Source: Muscardinus avellanarius
Taxonomy: Eukaryota; Chordata; Mammalia; Rodentia; Gliridae
Direction: 5' to 3'
Assembly (NCBI GenBank): GCA_963383645.1
Contig: OY726559.1
Coordinates: 122,374,721 to 122,438,720, forward strand
Length of the DNA stretch: 64,000 nt
The stretch's first letter is position 1. The number at the start of each line of letters is the position of its first letter. This document shows positions 1 to 11,485 of this stretch, in pieces. Made by a program: the position numbers and the translations under genes. The notes beneath the pieces were generated by a model, which worked only from the letters and a program-made list of their open reading frames with translations, had not been told where the DNA came from and searched no databases.

Positions 1-224
1 TCCTGGGTTCCAGCTATTCTCTCTTTCCATCTATCTTTATCCTCAAAACTTTCAACTATTCTGAATCTATAGACAAACTGAACATTTTTTTATAACCTGG
101 AGACCTGTTAAGAGTAAAACCATAAGATTTATTAACATCATTTTAGGTAGAGACGTTTTTGGGAGTCATCTTAGTAGGGTAGTCAGTTGGGAAATTGTCC
201 ATGTCTCTTGATTCTTTTTTTTCA

Positions 225-790
225 GCTGGTCTGCAGCTGCTTAATGTAGGTCCAGTGAATGCAAGAGGATTTTCCTGCCACCTTGATCGTGGTGAGCATG
301 GTCAGTATTATGGTCAGGGACCTGTCCACCTGGGTTCCAGTGATGAAGAAGGCAGCTTTCTGATGTAAACCTGGTCTCCTGGCAGGTATGAGTGCAGGGC
401 AGGTAACATGTGAACACTGACCAAAGGGTAGGCTGTGTCAATAGTCTTTTTTGTCTCCACCCAGACTGATTTCAATGCCTGCAATGAACTGATCAGGTCA
501 CAATTAACATTGTCCCAATGTAAGAGCATGAGTTTTGGTAAAATCAGTGATGATCTACCAAAGAGAATCTCAAAGGGTTTAGGCCCTGTACATAAGGAGT
601 ACACCTGGCTCAGAGAAGGGCAAAGGGGAGGAGTTCCACCCACTTTTTGCCAGTCTCCAGAGTCAATTTATTAGGCCAGTCTGTTCTCCTTCATCTTGAT
701 TATCAGTCTGGTCATGTAACAAATATTCCTCACCCAGCAGACAGGGTACAAGGATGTGGCACACGCCTGTAATCCCAGTCTATTCCCATA
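225..790 (-). pseudogene. Decayed ERV1-type (gammaretrovirus-like) pol fragment, integrase C-terminus
   Basis: Minus-strand frames between about 790 and 225 read like the end of a class I ERV integrase. They include a LTLETGKKW-like segment, an NPFEILFG-like motif, then PGDQVYIRK and LEPRWTGP, the usual end of the integrase C-terminal domain. Continuation past the last motif requires a frame change near 315, and stops and frameshifts lie around 600-720. No LTR, gag or complete env is visible. It lies downstream of ZNF280D in the same orientation. Confidence 0.7.
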
Positions 791-839
791 AGTAATTTGC
801 AAGGCCTTCCTGAGTTCTCTATCAAATGTCCCACTTCAA

Positions 840-1262
840 ATTATTCATTCAACAGTACATATACTGTTTCTTGTCCTTTGATTGTTTCAGATTGTTCTTT
901 TTTCAGCCCCAGGTAGTTTCTTTACAAACAACCCAATCTTCTGCTGAATATGGCAAATTGCTGTGCAGTTCTCTTCTATAGAATTTAGTCCTAAGAACTT
1001 TCACTCTGAGTCTCAGGCCTCACTTCTATCTTTTTAACTCAGGGTATCTTTCAGCTTTTGCTTCATTTCCCATTTCATGTGCTATGGCCTTAAAACTCTC
1101 AAGGCAGTAAGAAAAGATAATCGTAAGGCTCACCTCATTTGCTTTCTGTCTCTCCTGGGTCACTGTCCTTCATCCTAATGTTATTGTCTTCAAAAACTTT
1201 TTATTTGTGTTTGTTTGTTTGTTTCAGGTGGAAGAATACTCCAAATTGGCCAGAAGTGAAAG
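840..1262 (-). mobile_element. Probable old L1 5' region, antisense
   Basis: The segment ending TTGGCCAGAAGTGAAAGTCC resembles, in reverse, the start of old mammalian L1 elements. The rest is too diverged to place. Confidence 0.35.
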
Positions 1263-1316
1263 TCCTAAAATTATTTTTAATAATATGATAAAATCATTTT
1301 TTAAAAATCTCTAAGG

Positions 1317-1531
1317 GAGCCAGGCATGGTGGCATACACTTGTAATCCCAGCATTTAGGAGGCTGAGACAGGATTGCGGTTTGCGGCTGGCCTTAGCTAC
1401 TTAGGCCTTTTGCAACTCAGTGAGACCCTGTTTATAAATAAAGAATGTAAAAAAAAAAAAAATAGGGTTAGGGGTGTTGCTTGGAGGTAGAATGCCCCTG
1501 GGTTCCATCTCCAGTACCACAAAAAAAAGAA
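1317..1531 (+). mobile_element. B1-ID dimer SINE, reference copy
   Basis: Full-length copy: 7SL-derived head (AGCCAGGCATGGTGGC), A-rich linker at 1449-1462, and an ID-like tail with degenerate A box and a GGTTCCATCTCC B-box remnant, ending CCAGTACCAC plus A's. This dimer structure defines the family for the entries below. Confidence 0.9.
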
Positions 1532-1768
1532 AATCTCTAAGGGACTAATAAAATACTATGAAGATACGTTTGCATAGTAAAATGGGAAATGCTGAGATAG
1601 ATATACAAAGGTCTAGATATTATTAAATAGGTCCTCAGGCATTAAAAAATGTTCATTTATTAAGTGTATCAGTCACTGTAAGTTAGAATGGCATCATATT
1701 ACCTCAAATTTCAGTGACTAAAAGAAACAAAGGTGTTTGCATATTTATTTATCAATTTATTTATTTAT

Positions 1769-2211
1769 GTGGTACTGGATTGAACCCAGGGGCATTCTAC
1801 CTCTAACCTATATCCCCAGCTCTATTTTTTATTCTTTAAAACAGGGTCTCATTAAGTTGTGGAGGGCCTTACTAAGTAGCTGAAGCTGGCCAAAAACCTT
1901 TGATCCTCCTGTCTCAGCCTCCCAAGTACTGGGATTACAAGTGTGCTCCACCACACTCAGCCTCTCATTATTTTATTTTATTTTATTTTTTTGTTGTGTT
2001 TTTGTTTTTGTTTTGCGGTACTGGGAATGGATTCTGGGGCATTCTACCTCCGAGCTACATCCCCAGCCCTATTTTTTATTTTTTTATTTTGAAACAGGGT
2101 CTCACTGAGTTGCAAAGGGCCTAAGTACCTGAGGCTGGCCGCAAACCGCGATCCTCCTGTCTTAGCCTCCTGAATGCTGGAATTACAAGTGTACGCCACC
2201 AAACCCGACTT
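1769..2211 (-). mobile_element. Two B1-ID dimer SINEs in tandem orientation
   Basis: Copies at 1769-1964 and 2015-2211, both starting with the reverse ID tail (GGTACTGG) and ending in the reverse head, separated by a T-rich spacer. Confidence 0.88.
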
Positions 2212-2214
2212 CCA

Positions 2215-3397
2215 GCCTCTCATTATTTTAGAAGTTCACTGCAAACTGGAAGGTTGGTTCTTCTGTTCACCATAGTAACTCAGATAACAGAGCAACCACC
2301 TTCTCAAATATTGCCAGAAAACCAATCAGAAAAGACAAAAGTCTACCAGCCCTCACATAGGTGATCTAATGCTTTGTTTCAGAAGTGACATGTCATATTT
2401 GCCCACAATTCACAACACACAACCAGACAGATGGCTCCATCCAACCATAAGGGAAGTGTAATCCTGCTCTTTCTCTGATTCTTTGTGGCAAATCACTACT
2501 GTGTAATCTATCTCTTTTAAAGAGAGATAACTCAAACTTCCCATGGAATAAATTACAACAGTCTCAAAGTTTACTATTTCTGGCTAGTCTCTGAATGGAG
2601 GGAAAGAAAGGATACACCAATATTTTTATCTGTTAACCTATGAAAGTCTGTCCACTACAAACAGGAATAGAAAAAATTATTTTTAAAATTAGTCTTATCC
2701 AAAAAGAGAAAGATGGAAGATACACAACAGTCACTGGTTCTAAGTAATTCTCTAAGACAAGAACCTTCTATTTAGGTAGCACAATTCCTGACGAAAACCT
2801 GCTTCTGCTTCTTGGAACAAGCAACCTTCTCAGTCTGCTACCTCCTATAGAAAGTTGGGGGCCCACAGTAATTTAAATCTTAAACAATTATAAACTTTTA
2901 GTCCTGAAGTTTCATGGTTTCTTTTGAAGAAGAAACCAAGTTGTTAACAACTTTCTCAAAAAACATTTATGATTTGAATCAGTACTGACCCACAATTTTT
3001 AAAGATGAGTCTCCTCAGCTCCTCCCTACACTCAACTGAAGTACCTTAAGCTTATCAGGCACTGATGAAAGACTGACAGTTGACTATCTGCTTCCTAAGC
3101 AATTTTGTATAACTAAAAATTTGGTATTAGTATTTCCAAATTCCTAGTAGATATTAACAGTTGAGATGTGGCAATGAGAAATCAAAATTTTGGGAAATTC
3201 TCAGGAATTTCCAAATTATACAAAACAATGTCTCTTTACATATAGAGAGATAGATATAGATATATACATACACACACATGTGTTTACTAGATATTTGTTT
3301 AAAAGTATTTCCTAAAATAAAAATTTAAAGCATATTTAAATTATTCTACCCAACAGTCTTTGCCTAAATTTCTAACAAATATTTCAGATTCAGTTGT
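2215..3397. other. Non-genic flank
   Basis: No open frame of note and no clear repeat apart from a short mixed TA/CA tract at about 3240-3290. Confidence 0.6.
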
Positions 3398-3580
3398 AAC
3401 CAGGCATGGTGGCACACACTTGTAATCCCAGCATTTGGGAGGTTGAGACAGGAGGATCACGGTTCGTGAACAGTCTCAGCTGTTTAGTGAGGCCCTGCTT
3501 CAAACTAAAGAATAAAAAATAGGGCTGGTGATGTAACTCAGAAGTAGAATGCCCCTATGTTCCATCCCCAGTACTGCAAA
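3398..3580 (+). mobile_element. B1-ID dimer SINE
   Basis: Head at 3398 and ID tail ending CCAGTACTGC. The middle of the head carries a small deletion. Confidence 0.85.
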
Positions 3581-3763
3581 AAATCAAAAAACAAATAACC
3601 AAAAAAAATTGAGTTGCTAAGGGTGTGTCCCCAAACATTCTAAAGGTGGCATTAGGGTACATGCTACTTCACAGAAGCTCTTCCTGCAACCCCAACACCA
3701 GGCACTGAGTCCAAGGGCTCTTTACTACAGAGCTACATCCCAAGCTCCCTCTTTTTTCTTTCT

Positions 3764-3920
3764 TTTAGCAATGGGAACTGAACCCAGGGGCATTCTTCCT
3801 TCTGAGCTTACAGCCTAGCTCACTCTTTAATTATTTTGTTAGAACAGGGTCTTGCTAAGTTGTCCAGGTTAGCTTCAGTCTCCAGAGTGGCTTGGGGTTA
3901 CAGGTGGTACCTTGCTCTTA
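3764..3920 (-). mobile_element. B1-ID dimer SINE, degraded
   Basis: The reverse ID tail (AACCCAGGGGCATTC) is clear and the reverse head is truncated. Confidence 0.75.
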
Positions 3921-3954
3921 CCCTCTTTTAAAAACGATTAAGATATTTTGTCTG

Positions 3955-4365
3955 AGCTAGCCATGGTGGCTCACACTTATGATGCCATTATTTGGAAGGC
4001 TGAGACAGGATGATTGCAGGTTTGCAGCCAGCCTCAGCAATTTATAGTAAGGCCCTTCAAAACTTAGTGAGACCTTGTTTCTTTTTTTTTTTTTTTTTTT
4101 TGGTGCAGTACTGGGTATTGAACCTAGAGGCATTCTACCTACGATCTACACCCCAGCCCTATTTTTTATTCTTTATTTTGAAACAGGATCTCACTAAGTA
4201 GCTGAAGCTGGTGGCAAACCTGTGATCCTCCTGTCTCAGCCTCCCATGTACTGGGATTACAAGTGTGTACCATCACCCCTGGCTAGTGAGACCTTGTTTC
4301 AAAAGAAAAGAATAAAATAGGGCTGGGGGTATAGCTCAGACTGGGCTCAATCCCCAGTACACAAA
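3955..4365 (+). mobile_element. B1-ID dimer SINE split by a younger copy
   Basis: The head occupies 3955-4081 and the ID tail 4301-4365. The interruption is a minus-strand copy at 4082-4283. Confidence 0.88.
4082..4283 (-). mobile_element. Nested B1-ID dimer SINE with 17-bp target duplication
   Basis: Flanked by TAGTGAGACCTTGTTTC at 4065-4081 and again at 4284-4300. The 5' T-run is the reversed poly(A) tail. Confidence 0.93.
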
Positions 4366-4369
4366 GAAA

Positions 4370-5930
4370 AAAATTGCTTTGATTTTGATCTCACTGTTGA
4401 AATTGATACCGATTTTGCTCATTTGAGCTTAGATCAGTTTCTGATTTCATTTTGGAATGTTCCACAACATTCACATCTCTTCTTTGTGTTTTTTGTTAAA
4501 GTATTTGTGAAGAACAATAGCCTCTGGCAAATAATCACCCAGTGGGAAATGCCAACCAATTTATTTGGCAGTATTTGCATAATGTAACATTTGGATCTTT
4601 TAGCAAGGTTAATAGCAGCAGTATGTAGAATCGCAAGTCAGAACTGCCAATTTAAGGAATTATTTTGCTTCCACAACATGTCATTTCTTAGGACACATTG
4701 TGGAATTGAAAGGATTTGCATAAAGTATTCCATGCATATTAGCCTATTAACATTTATCAGCTATATAAGAGCACCAACAGCAACAGAAAGGGACACAGAC
4801 ATTTGCTTAGGACACAGAGGTAGCTACACGTAGGGCAGATGGATTAGTTGGTAACCACTTCTCTTCTATGTGTTCCTGTTCCAGGTCCTGGAAATGCTGA
4901 CCTTAGCCATAAACCCCACATATCAGCATTCCCTGCTCTTGCTTCTGGGCTTGATTTCAATGGATTCCTTCAAATAGTAATGGTTCTAAATTGATTAAGC
5001 TTTAATCTCAAAGGACAGTATAACACTATTTCCTGTTTCAACAATTTCTTGATTTACTTGTCTTGATCTCCCAAGAAATGGTGAAAGGAATTCCCAATAT
5101 AAGAACGCTATAAGTCTTCTTTTTAACTTAGAACTTTTAACAATTACTGTGATGGACATATTGTTGATTTGATTAACCTGTAGAGAAAATGTTTCTTGTC
5201 CACTACTCACCGCTACCCAGAGATTTGGTTTGCATATTTGTCTTGCTAGTTTCTGACTGGAGACTGGACAGATTGTATGAGAATATAAGCCAACTGTGTT
5301 ACCAAGCACATGCTTATTTCAACTTCTTTTTTCATTGCCAGACTTTTTCAGTGAAGGACTTAGCAATTTGGTACACATTCCTTTGTTCATCTATAGGTAG
5401 AAATGGTTCATAGATCAGCTACTTTAAATCCCTACTCTGAAGATATATGGAACAGGGACTGGAAATTACCCAAGTTACAAAGGGATTTTGGTGTCACTCA
5501 TGAGACTTATTTTGGAAGAATAGAGTTCTGTAGCAGAAGGTGATAGGCTTGGCAACAAACTGAATGAAACGGGTCTTTATATAGACAGATTTTTTTTCTA
5601 TTTTCTGATCTTCTATGGTTTATATTATTCCAGAGTTATTTCCTGCTATAGATTTATGCTTCAACAAAGTAAAAGATGAAAGCTAATGGGTTTCCCATCA
5701 TTTCTTGGGAGCAGGAAAGATGAAAATATTAGCCTTCTCTCAAATTCTCAAGAAAATAAACACAACTGTATATTTTGAATATGTAGCCTCTTTACATTGC
5801 TGCGCAGATTTTAAAAAGTACAGTATTAAACTTCATTTCTCTGGAATTGAAAGAATAAAGCAACCATTCCTTGAAAATATCAGCACTATTATCATCTGCA
5901 TGTTAATTTTTTATTTTATTTACTTTATTT
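4370..5930. other. Non-genic flank downstream of ZNF280D
   Basis: Several short chance ORFs of 60-104 codons without recognisable domains. I see no repeat or exon signal. Confidence 0.5.
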
Positions 5931-5937
5931 TCTTCTT

Positions 5938-6238
5938 TATGGTATCAAGGATTGAACCCAGGGGCCTAATTCCTTTAGGCTACACCCCAGCCCTTTTTTA
6001 TTTTTTGTTTTGAAATAGGGTCTCTCTACTTTCTGAGGCTGTTCTTGAACCTGCAATCCTCTGGTTTTAGCTTCCCAAGTGCTTAAGTTTTACCTGCCCT
6101 ATTTCTTATTCTTTATTTTGAAACAGGGTCTCCCAAAGTTGTGGAAGGCCTAAGTAGCTGAGGTTGGCCGCGAACCACGATCCTTCTGTTTCAGCCTCCC
6201 AACTACTGGGATTACAAGTGTGAGCCACCATGGACAGC
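5938..6238 (-). mobile_element. Two degraded B1-ID dimer SINEs
   Basis: A copy at 5938-6093 is followed by a second, head-containing copy at 6098-6238 that begins inside its linker (CCCTATTTCTTATTC). Confidence 0.8.
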
Positions 6239-6239
6239 T

Positions 6240-7075
6240 TAATTTTTAATTTTAAGCAAATCAGGTATCAGTTAAAGAATATAGAGTGAAATCTCACTAT
6301 TAACTTTAAAAATGTTTTGGATGAATATATAATTTCTAATAGCACCAAGCAGAGCAGTAATCTGAAAAATAAAATTACCCAGGGACAGATTTTTATTGAA
6401 AATATTTACTGAAAAACTACTATATACAGCAGAATTTTAATAGCCATTTAAAACATTTAACATTTAGGGAAATAAAATAGAAGAATACAAAGCACATTTG
6501 AAGAAGTAAAAATGTAGCATTTAAGTAAAATTTTATTACTGCTTCAAAGTAGACTATTAATCTTTATATTATTTTTTCTGTACCTATTATCTTCTGAAAA
6601 AAATCAATTTAATAGCCAACTTGTGCATAAATTAATTTCCCCAAACCAAATTATTCTATCACCATTTAAAGTCCCATTAGAAGTTTCTATTTTACAATTA
6701 AAGAAAAGTCATATATGCCAGGATATGTTCAATTTACTGTTTCATATTATCTCCACTTTACCATACTTTGGTTTGGCTTCCAGATCATTTTTTGGGGTGT
6801 CTATTTCTAAATAAGATCATTAAAACAATATTAAAAGCATATGTATCTATAGGAATTTCAACACTGAACTTCTACTTTACACAACTGTACATCAAGGGGT
6901 TTATATACAGTTTATACACTGACTTAAAGCACAAATATAATTTTATATTTAATAATTTCACTTTCACTGAAAGTTTATTTAAAGGCAAGCTTACAGGCTG
7001 ATAGGCTGACACTTATATAAAGATACACAGATTCAAATATTCTGTTTACATGCTTCTGATAGACTGGAATGTTAT
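6240..7075. other. A/T-rich sequence downstream of ZNF280D, possibly distal 3' UTR
   Basis: Low-GC, no long frame, no repeat recognised. Confidence 0.45.
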
Positions 7076-7079
7076 AATG

Positions 7080-7577
7080 AATCCAAAATTAGGTTTATTT
7101 TTATTAGATCAATTCAGCACTCTAGGCATGCTCCATTTACTAGCATTATATTCAAAATAAAGCCTGCATTAGTAATGACTATAAGCCATTATTTAAAATC
7201 AGTTGTTCCAAATCTCTTCCTTAACTGAAAAGAATACACAAGTAATAAGAATTTTAAGATTAAACTGATGAGAGTTTAAATTTTTTTATTAATATAATAT
7301 TCTTATAATCAATTCATGTCAGCAACCAAGTCTTATTTCCTGAAAAACTTAACCTTTTGATCACAAATGTAGCCTTAATTAAAATCTAGTTCATGCTTTT
7401 AAAAAGTTGAAAACTCATACCATTTGTGTATAATTAGTGAACTGATTTAATAACTTAAATTGAACAGACCAGTTTATGAATAACTTCTCTCACATTTTTC
7501 TATTTCTGAACTCTACCATATTGCTTATGAGCCCACCTGATAGCACTTTCTGTTGGTACACTAACACTTAGGAATGA
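7080..7577 (-). promoter_or_regulatory. ZNF280D: ZNF280D proximal 3' UTR with candidate poly(A) signals
   Basis: A/T-rich sequence directly after the stop. Minus-strand AATAAA motifs (TTTATT on plus) are at 7285-7290 and 7094-7105. Which, if any, is used cannot be told from sequence alone. Confidence 0.3.
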
Positions 7578-8193
7578 TTAAATAATTTCAACTTTTTCTT
7601 TTTCATCTTCCAGGTCTACTGTTGTCTCTGCTGTGCTAAGACTATTTTCTCCAGGAATGTCATCTGTTTGATCTTCATCAGTCTTGGCCAAAGAATCACC
7701 ACTACCTTGCTGAAGAATCTCCGTGACTTCAGACTCAAGTACCTTTGATGGGATCAAAGGCTCAAAATGAATACTACCTTGCTCACTAATATCAGAACTT
7801 ACAGATTCTGATTCATCTCTTTTTCTCAAAAACTGATCAATGCTATCCTTATCTGCAGTTAATCGCAAATTCTTAATATTTTTCAAAGAAAATCTAGCTT
7901 CACTGGAGGAGTAGTGATCTTTAATTTGATCACTTAAAATTGTGTTTTCTGAACTTTGGCCCATCTTCAATTCTATTTCCTGACAAACATGCTGTATTTG
8001 TTTTTCCTTTCCAACTTTATCTGCACTAATATTTAAAGCACTTGAGTCAGCTTCCTTGTTAGCAACACAGGTGTCGTTTTCTTTTTCTGAAACTATTATG
8101 TTTCCTTCAGTGTTTGTTGCTGCTGCTGAGCCTTCAAATAAATTTTCATCACATCCATTTTTTTGTTCTGATGAAGAAGCTTTATCTTGCTTA
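7578..8193 (-). CDS. ZNF280D: ZNF280D terminal coding exon, acidic C-terminal tail
   Basis: A 616-nt exon with a TTTTTTTCAG-type acceptor before 8193; it ends with TAA at 7580-7578. It encodes 204 residues, acidic and Ser/Glu-rich, with no finger. A recognisable family segment runs from IQHVCQE through the SIDQFLRKR and [13 protein letters not shown] motifs. The last residues (EKVEII) appear slightly longer than the human end as I remember it. Confidence 0.92.
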
Positions 8194-11100
8194 CTGAAAA
8201 AAACAAAGCCATTATTACCCATTTCTTCATAAATAATGTATTTAAATACTATCAAAATAAAACATACTCTAAGAAATAAATGAAAATGTCAAAGCATATT
8301 TGCTCACTGAAAAAGAAAACATGCAGGTCCCCAGTCCTTGGAACAAGAGTACAATTTAGGAGGAGGACATTTCTTAGGCAAAACTGTGAGAAACTCTGGA
8401 GTCGCACATTACAAGGAGATGAGGAAGTCTATCATCAACTGATTTTAGTCCTGGCTGTCATTGTTTCCATCTGTTCAAATTCCTGGCCTATTTTTAGTTA
8501 AAATTTAAGCGTTCTTACTAATTTTTAAGAACACCTAAGAGAAGGAACATATTTGAGAAATACAATTGTTTTCCTGTAATGCTTTATCTCTTATATGTCT
8601 TTCCCTCTATGTTGGGAGTGTTGGACCTACTCCCTAATCTATTAGCTTTAAAGTTTATGGTCTAATTTCCATGTCTTTGATCCATCTTTGGTTGGGAGGT
8701 AGAGGGATTTAGTTCCATTTTTCTACAACTAGATAACCAGTTTTCCCAACACCATTTGTTGAACTTTGTTATCTTTTCTACAATGTATGTGTTTGGCACC
8801 GTCATCAAAAATCAATTGGCTATAAATGTGTGGTTTGTTTCTGTATCTTCTATTCTCTTCCATTGGTTTATGGGTCTGTGAGACTATAAAGTACCAATAA
8901 AAGCATAAGAAAAGAATGTCTTTCCCTATACAAAATTGGATATGCATTGACAACATTTCCCTACATTTTAATAGCCAGATTTTATTTTATTTTTTATTTT
9001 ATTATTTCTTTTTGGTGGTACTGGGATTCCTGGAAACCCTTCTACCTCCGGACCACACTACCAGACCTATTTTTATATTTTTATTTGGAAACAGGGTCCC
9101 TTAAGCCAGAGAGGCTGGCTTTGAACCTGCACGATCCTCCTGTCTCCACCTCCCAAGTGCGGGGATTACAAGCGTGCGCCACCATGCCCAGCAATAGCCA
9201 GATTTAAAAATGTAAACATGTGCCTGAAAAATATGTATGAACACACAATATATACACATATGTACACATGTGTGTATACATATATATGTAATACATATAT
9301 ATATATATATACACACATACAATGTGTGTGTGTGTGCGAGTGTGTGCACATGGTACTGGGAATTGAATCCAGGGGCATTCTATCTCTGAACTACACCCCT
9401 AGCCCTATTTTATTTGGAAACAGGGTCTCACTAAGTTGCTGAAGGCCTCTCTAAATTGTTAAGGCAGGCCTCAAACCTGCAATCTCCTGTCTTAGCCTCC
9501 TAAGTACTGTGATTATAGACATGTGCCACTGCACTGGCATTAGATATTTATATGTGTTTCTCTACCCCTGGTAGATTAACGGAAACTAATAAATCATAAA
9601 ACAATAGAAAAAATATTTCTAAGATTTCAATCCTTTACCTATATTTTATTTAACCAAAAATAAATGATCACATGTACCTATTTCTTCTATTTATAATCTA
9701 CCTATAATTTAGACTTTTTTCCCAATAAGCTACACAAACATTCCAGCAATGTTTGCAAGTATTCATTTATTATCTATTAAATTATTTTTGTGTGTGTGGT
9801 ACTGAGGATGAAACCCACGAGCATTCTACCTCTGAGCTACAACCCCAGCCTTATTTTATTCTTTTATTTTGAAACAGGATCTCATTAAGTTGCAGATGGC
9901 CTCACCAAGTTGTTGAGGTTGGCTTCAAATCTGCAATTCTCCTGTCTTAGCCTCCCAAGTACTGTACAAGCATGTGCCCCCATTCCCAGCTATTATTTTA
10001 AGAATGAGGATATTTCGTTACAAATTTTTTGTTCTACTGATCTGTGTTTAGACTATTCTTGGGACAATACTACAAAATCTTAACAATAGATTAAGAATGT
10101 ACTTTATTATCTAGTAAAGAAAATTACCTGCTTTTTTTTACTCTTCAGAAATTTTATAGTTAAATAATGTAAACTATACTTGTACAACAATGATAATTAA
10201 AATAATGTTCAAAATAGGGAATATATGTGAATTCTCTGACATGAAGAAATAATTAAATACATGAAATAATTAAATACATGAGGGTAGTCCCACCAAGATT
10301 TTCAACCAAGTGTTGATTAAATTTATAAATTAATTTGGAAAATAGATATTATGCAGTTATCTCAGTAAATTTTTGCATTTTAACACATATTTCTTACTTT
10401 TGTTACTATTGTGAACTTTTTTGTCCATTTTATTTTGTAATCATGTTGCTGATCTATTAAATTCTGATTTTGACATGAATCTACCTTAATATTCATAAAT
10501 TCCAATCATTCTTAACTAATTTTATTGGTTATATCACACACAATAATTACATTTATCCCATATTTCAAATTTGTATAGTTTTATTTTTGTTCAGATCACA
10601 TTGGACTGATTATAATTTACAGAAATGTTAAATAATACAGAAATGATCAGAACTTTAGAAAAAATACTGGATGAAAGGATAGATAACTTTACTAATGAAT
10701 CCAAGAAACATCTTCATATGGCCTTATTCAGTAATTCTTATATTTATTTATTTATTTATATTTGTGGTACTGGAGATTGAACCTAGGGACATTCTATGCC
10801 TGAGCCATACCCCCAACCCTTTTGTTTTTTATTTTGAAACAAGGTCTTGCTAAATTATTCTGGCTTTGAACTTTCTATTCTCTTCTCTCAGCCTTCCAAA
10901 GTAATTTACTTTTTTTAGGCAAGAGATTAATTGCAATAGATGAACAAATAACCTACTATGTAAAATATTTGGTGTAAAGATTGAAATGGGGAAAACAATT
11001 TGAAAGACCAAATAAGCTGGGTGTGGTGACCCACTCCTATAATCTCAGTACTTGGAAGGTTGAGACAGGAGGATCACAGATTGGAAAACGGCCTCAGCAA

Positions 11101-11448
11101 CACAGTGAGACTCTCAGCAACCTCGGAAGAATTTGTTCCAAAAAATAAAAATATGAAAATGACTGGGAATGTAATAACTGAGGTAGAATGCACCTGGGTT
11201 CAATCCCCAATATTAAATAAATAAATAATAAATTATCTTTATCTGGAATAAGTTTCAAATTATAATGCTGAGCGCCGGGTGTGGTGGCACACACTTGTAA
11301 TCCTCGCACTTGGGAGGCAGAGACAGGAGGATTGTGCAGGTTCAAAGCCAGCCTTGCTGGCTTAAGAGACCCTGTTTTCAAGTAAAAATATAAAATAGGT
11401 CTGGGAGTGTAGTCCAGAGGTACAAGGGTTTCCAGGAACCCCAGTAAC

Positions 11449-11485
<37 letters not shown>

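Noticed and set aside
8947..9207. SINE-derived ORFs (similar at 11094, 17491, 40054, 48819 and 63506)
   Set aside because: The same peptide ([23 protein letters not shown]) recurs because the frame is inside the repeated SINE head, not a gene.
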